In this document: piece by piece, positions 60,624-64,000 of the stretch
Layout of the letters: every line of letters starts with the position of its first letter
How positions within the stretch are numbered: the first letter of the stretch is position 1
DNA from: Algoriphagus faecimaris
Lineage (GTDB): Bacteria > Bacteroidota > Bacteroidia > Cytophagales > Cyclobacteriaceae
NCBI RefSeq assembly: GCF_900101705.1
Contig: NZ_FNAC01000005.1
Coordinates: 1-64,000, forward strand
DNA length: 64,000 nt
Direction: 5' to 3'
Translations under genes and position numbers: made by a program
The notes under the pieces: generated by a model
Told to the model about the DNA's origin: nothing
The model's input: the letters and a program-made list of their open reading frames with translations, nothing else
Databases searched by the model: none

Positions 60624-63600
60624 AGAGTATTGGTTTATCGTCATTGCGTAAGACAAGTAGGTGTGGTTTGTTTTTTAAATAGAATGGCTGAATGTCTCTG
60701 ATTTCGCCAGAAATAGCCAATCCGCTTTCTGAAGGAGGAATCACTTTCCAAGACTCCTTTTCAGTTCTTTCTAGAAGCCATCCATAGCTGCCCAAAGCGC
60801 TGCCCCATTCCGGCTTAATTCGGGATTGATTGCCTCCTAAAATCAAGTATTCCCCACCTGCGGAATTTTGGAAGGTGGTAGCGGCATGGACTGGCGCAAA
60901 CTGGACTTCAATGGGTAATGTGCGTTTGCTGAATTTGCCATCCCCCTCATTGATCCAGAGACTGGTTTCTAGCAGATCTAGCTCCAAAATTAAGGAATTT
61001 GAAAGAATTGCCGGAGGGAAAAGTTGCTCTAGGCTTTTGTCTTGATAGGCAGCGTAAGTGATGAGTTCCTTTCTAAGATGGGGCAGCTGTTTGAGCAAAG
61101 TGCTTTTGGTCAGTAGGGGTAGAGATCGGCCATTTTCATATCGCGTTAGAATGGGGTCCCATGATCCATTTTGATCAAAGTCATTGACGTACATTCTGGG
61201 GATGGAGCCTGATGGGAAATGGAGACGGGTGTTGAGCCCCACGTTTCCTGCTAAAATATCCGGGAGTTGATCTCCATTTAGATCTTTGACCAGCAGGGTG
61301 TTCCAAAGTCCCCTTGTTTTGCCTAGTCCAATTTCAGCGGTGATATCCTCGAAACTTCCTTTTGCAAGTTTGAAAACCTTTATTTCCATCCATTCTCCCG
61401 CAATGATTAATTCCTCCACTCCGTCCTGATCTAAATCCGCCAGTGCACCGCTGCTAATCATTCCGATTTGAGAAAGTGCAGTGTCATCCTTTGTTTCCAG
61501 TTCAGTGAATTGTCCATTTCCTTGATTTTCCCATAGACTCAGCCCCATGGGCTTTCCATAGTGAAAGGGTGCGGCCCTCTGACCTAAAATTAAGTCTAGA
61601 TCTCCATCTTGATCCCAATCTGTGGAGAGGACAAATGAAGTGGATTGGCTTGGGAAAACTTGTGTTACCTCCGGGAAATTTCCCTTGCCATCATTCAGAT
61701 AAAGTCGGTCTTGATAAGAAGGACTTCCTTCTCCCATTTCTATACTTCCGCTGTAGACAAGTAAATCCAGGTAGCCATCCTGATTGGCGTCAAAAATATG
61801 AGCACCGATATCCTCTGCGAGAAGAATGGACTCATTTTCAGGTAATAGTTGAGTATCAAAACTGCCATCCTCTTGCTGAAAGACCAATTGAGATGCTTGT
61901 CCTTTAGCGCCCGGGAAAAAGAAATCAACGAGTCCGTCTTGGTTTAGATCTCCCTGTGAAGCTTTTGGACCTTCATTGCTTATGGACCAGAATCGAAGCC
62001 TATCTCGGTCAAAATCTACAAAATCACTTTCTTGATGGGTGTACTGAATGGGAGAGTCCACTACAGATAGCAGCGTTTTAGAGGGTGCTTTTGGAGCTTT
62101 GGGCTTTGCGGCTTTCCGATCGATTTTTAGACTTTGATTAGGAAGGATTTCGGTATAAATAGATCGAGATTGATCGGGCCAGTCAATGTGGATGGAGTCG
62201 ATGACTTTGGTTTCTGCCAATCCAAAATGAATCCGTGGATCTACGGAAGACATGTAGCCTTTGACGGGTTGGTATTCCTGGGTAAGCCTCTGACCTCCGG
62301 AAATAAGGGTGACTTTTGCTCCAAATTCGCTGCCTAAATCTAGCGTCAAGTACTGTCCCATTCCCTGTTCTCTAGCTGAGTTTCTGTAGATACTCGCCTC
62401 AGCGTTCAGATTATTTACTACTAGGTCTAAGTCGCCGTCATTGTCCAAGTCACCATAAGCTGCGCCGGTGCTGAAAGTAAGCTCGGCCAACCCTGAGGAA
62501 TTGGCCAGATTTTTAAAATCCCAATTTCCATGATTTTTAAACCAGTAATTCTGTAAGGGATTGGAGGGAAACTCATCGATCATTTTGGTAATCAAGAGAG
62601 AGTCTGCTTTATTTTGGAGGATTTGTTCCTGCCGATTCATATAAAAATCTACATAATCAAAATCTGTCAGATCCTTGACGATACCATTGGCGACGAAGAC
62701 GTCTTTCCATCCATCTAAATCCGCATCGAATATCAAGGCTCCCCAACTCCAATCCGTGGCATGCATTCCCGTGAGTCGGCTGATTTCAACAAAAATCGGA
62801 TCTCCTGTTTCCGGATCCTTGCCTAAGTTCTTTTGTAGGGTATTTCGAGTAAACTGCCGATGATAACCCGCTTTGAAATTTGCCTGATATTTATCCCACT
62901 CCTCAAAAGGAGTTTTTGTCTTTATCCGAGCTAGGTCCTCGGGTAGCATTTCAGTGACAAACACATCAAGGAGGCCATCATTGTCCAAGTCTGCAATATC
63001 TGCTCCCATGGATCCGAGACTGATTTCTGGCATGGATTCGGGCAAAATCTCCCGAAAAGTTCCATCTTGATTGTTGAGGTAAAGATAGTCTCGCTCGAAA
63101 AAATCATTGGAAACATAGAGATCCGGCCAATTGTCATTATTGAGGTCCGCTACAGTTACTCCAAGCCCATAGCCGATACTACTGCCATATATCCCTGCTT
63201 CTTCACTGACATCGGTAAAATAATCTCCATCGTTGCGATAAAGCTTATTTCCTCCCTCGGGATCTCTTATCTCCCGCTGCCCTTCACGGAGATCATAGAT
63301 TCCTACAGACCTGCCTGAGTTACTCAAAAGGTAAAAATCCAAGTCTCCGTCTTTGTCATAGTCAAAAAACACGGCATGCTGCGACAATCCTCGATCGTTT
63401 AGACCATAGGATTTTGACATTTCTTTAAAGGTCAGGTCACCTTGGTTGATAAATAGCTCATTATGTCGCTTATCTCCTCCGAGAGGTCCTGATTTGCATA
63501 CGTAAATATCAATTAACCCATCTCCATTGATGTCTGCCATGCTGATTCCCGTGGACCAGTTGCCCGTGGACAGCAGTCCCGCAGATGCTGTTATGTCTTC

Positions 63601-63894
63601 AAATTGGAAATTACCTTTATTAAGGTAGAGTCGATTGGAAGTTTGGTTTCCTGCAAAAAAAATGTCAATCAGGCCGTCATTGTTGATGTCTCCCAGAGCT
63701 ACCCCGGCGCCATTATAAAAATTCCGGAAGGTATAGGGATTAATTTGTTCTGTGTAGTTCAGGTCATTGCTGAAAGTGATTCCGCTGCTTTCTGAGGGCA
63801 CTAATTCAAAAAGTATTGCCGCTCTCTCTGTTTTCGAAGCACAGGAGAATAGGAGCATAGAATAAATCAGGAGGATGATTTCCCTGTTTTTCAT
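60610..63894 (-). CDS. FG-GAP/VCBS-repeat lipoprotein with ASPIC/UnbV domain (first copy)
   Basis: A 1,094-aa lipoprotein, lipobox LLFSC (Cys18), the first of the three paralogues to be transcribed. It has the same order: propeller 1 with DINNDGLIDIFFAG and DINGDGLIDIYVCK, UnbV domain (~540-580, HFGLAETKVIDSIHIDWPD), and propeller 2 from QGDLNQDGLVDFFFPGA. It starts 64 bases after the predicted C-terminus of a SusD-family gene, with an intrinsic terminator between. The operon may rely partly on read-through or its own promoter, which I could not place with confidence. Confidence 0.88.
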   Translation of the reverse strand: MKNREIILLIYSMLLFSCASKTERAAILFELVPSESSGITFSNDLNYTEQINPYTFRNFYNGAGVALGDINNDGLIDIFFAGNQTSNRLYLNKGNFQFEDITASAGLLSTGNWSTGISMADINGDGLIDIYVCKSGPLGGDKRHNELFINQGDLTFKEMSKSYGLNDRGLSQHAVFFDYDKDGDLDFYLLSNSGRSVGIYDLREGQREIRDPEGGNKLYRNDGDYFTDVSEEAGIYGSSIGYGLGVTVADLNNDNWPDLYVSNDFFERDYLYLNNQDGTFREILPESMPEISLGSMGADIADLDNDGLLDVFVTEMLPEDLARIKTKTPFEEWDKYQANFKAGYHRQFTRNTLQKNLGKDPETGDPIFVEISRLTGMHATDWSWGALIFDADLDGWKDVFVANGIVKDLTDFDYVDFYMNRQEQILQNKADSLLITKMIDEFPSNPLQNYWFKNHGNWDFKNLANSSGLAELTFSTGAAYGDLDNDGDLDLVVNNLNAEASIYRNSAREQGMGQYLTLDLGSEFGAKVTLISGGQRLTQEYQPVKGYMSSVDPRIHFGLAETKVIDSIHIDWPDQSRSIYTEILPNQSLKIDRKAAKPKAPKAPSKTLLSVVDSPIQYTHQESDFVDFDRDRLRFWSISNEGPKASQGDLNQDGLVDFFFPGAKGQASQLVFQQEDGSFDTQLLPENESILLAEDIGAHIFDANQDGYLDLLVYSGSIEMGEGSPSYQDRLYLNDGKGNFPEVTQVFPSQSTSFVLSTDWDQDGDLDLILGQRAAPFHYGKPMGLSLWENQGNGQFTELETKDDTALSQIGMISSGALADLDQDGVEELIIAGEWMEIKVFKLAKGSFEDITAEIGLGKTRGLWNTLLVKDLNGDQLPDILAGNVGLNTRLHFPSGSIPRMYVNDFDQNGSWDPILTRYENGRSLPLLTKSTLLKQLPHLRKELITYAAYQDKSLEQLFPPAILSNSLILELDLLETSLWINEGDGKFSKRTLPIEVQFAPVHAATTFQNSAGGEYLILGGNQSRIKPEWGSALGSYGWLLERTEKESWKVIPPSESGLAISGEIRDIQPFYLKNKPHLLVLRNDDKPILYEIH

Positions 63895-63903
63895 ATTCGT
63901 AGT

Positions 63904-63937
63904 AAAAAAAAGGAAGTGTACGAGGGTACACTTCCTT
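63904..63937 (-). terminator. Intrinsic terminator of SusD-family gene
   Basis: Perfect 11-bp stem AAGGAAGTGTA/TACACTTCCTT with a 6-nt loop; on the minus strand a T-run follows. It lies between the SusD-family stop and the first FG-GAP gene, so expression of the latter could depend on read-through. Confidence 0.85.
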
Positions 63938-63957
63938 CAAGCTTAATTGGTTATTGT

Positions 63958-64000
63958 TTAATAACCTGGGTTTTGAGTCAAATTAGGGTTAGCATTGATC
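63958..64000 (-). CDS. SusD/RagB family lipoprotein, C-terminal end only
   Basis: Only the last 13 codons and stop are inside the window. They read INANPNLTQNPGY, the ending typical of SusD/RagB outer-membrane nutrient-binding lipoproteins (consensus NPNLTQNPGY). This indicates that a SusC/SusD pair lies just beyond the right edge, upstream of the FG-GAP operon. The identification rests on this short tail and should be confirmed with the adjoining sequence. Confidence 0.7.
   Translation of the reverse strand, partial: INANPNLTQNPGY

Noticed and set aside
53499..63894. RTX toxins or adhesins, because of many DxDxDG calcium loops
   Set aside because: The loops follow the FG-GAP/VCBS pattern with a central UnbV domain and a lipobox; there is no type 1 secretion signal or RTX nonapeptide array.

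Overview
The window looks like a chromosomal segment of an aerobic Bacteroidota bacterium, most likely Cytophagales/Cyclobacteriaceae (Algoriphagus-like). The evidence is a SusD-type C-terminus, FG-GAP/UnbV lipoproteins, DUF2851, DUF4221, bacillithiol synthesis (BshA), HisKA_3/NarL signalling, and promoters of the Bacteroidota form TTTG-N18-21-TAnnTTTG. No tRNA, rRNA or CRISPR array was seen. A partial IS1595-type transposase lies at the left edge.

Layout. 1-5.6 kb: transposase remnant, pyrF, DUF2851, a NeuD-like acyltransferase, trhO and a nucleoside phosphorylase. 5.6-14.3 kb: a small unknown protein, a NarL-type response regulator with its TPR histidine kinase, an outer-membrane receptor-like barrel, a DNA-alkylation-repair gene with an in-frame stop, and an ABC-F ATPase. 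14.5-18.2 kb: a DUF4221 lipoprotein, then a propeller lipoprotein plus a small 4-Cys secreted peptide lying between a truncated copy of def and the intact def. 18.4-29 kb: xerD, acyl-CoA dehydrogenase, GH16, a PQQ/cytochrome dehydrogenase, an SDR protein, a fatty-acid hydroxylase, bshA and an M24 peptidase. 29-34.3 kb: accessory block with three related leaders, each preceding a small secreted or lipoprotein gene and a partner (CPBP protease, propeller lipoprotein, DUF4221 lipoprotein). 34.4-50.4 kb: a GH3/beta-lactamase fusion, mutL with two rhomboids, outer-membrane proteins, rlmN, aroQ, an aminotransferase, marC, rnhA and a DUF4143 ATPase. 50.4-64 kb: a minus-strand block that begins beyond the right edge with a SusD-family gene, continues through three ~1,100-aa FG-GAP/UnbV lipoproteins and a small lipoprotein with overlapping ends, and then a vanadium-haloperoxidase-like lipoprotein and a TIM-barrel epimerase.

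The most unusual part is 29-34.3 kb together with its relative at 16.0-17.5 kb. Small signal-peptide-bearing peptides with four cysteines are each followed by a beta-propeller lipoprotein. Two of them share a nearly identical ~270-bp leader in which an eight-G tract lies in the promoter spacer, and all three leaders carry a stem-loop followed by a T-run near the predicted transcript start. This suggests a family of slippage-switchable surface modules. Functions are inferred from motifs and layout only; no database search was possible.
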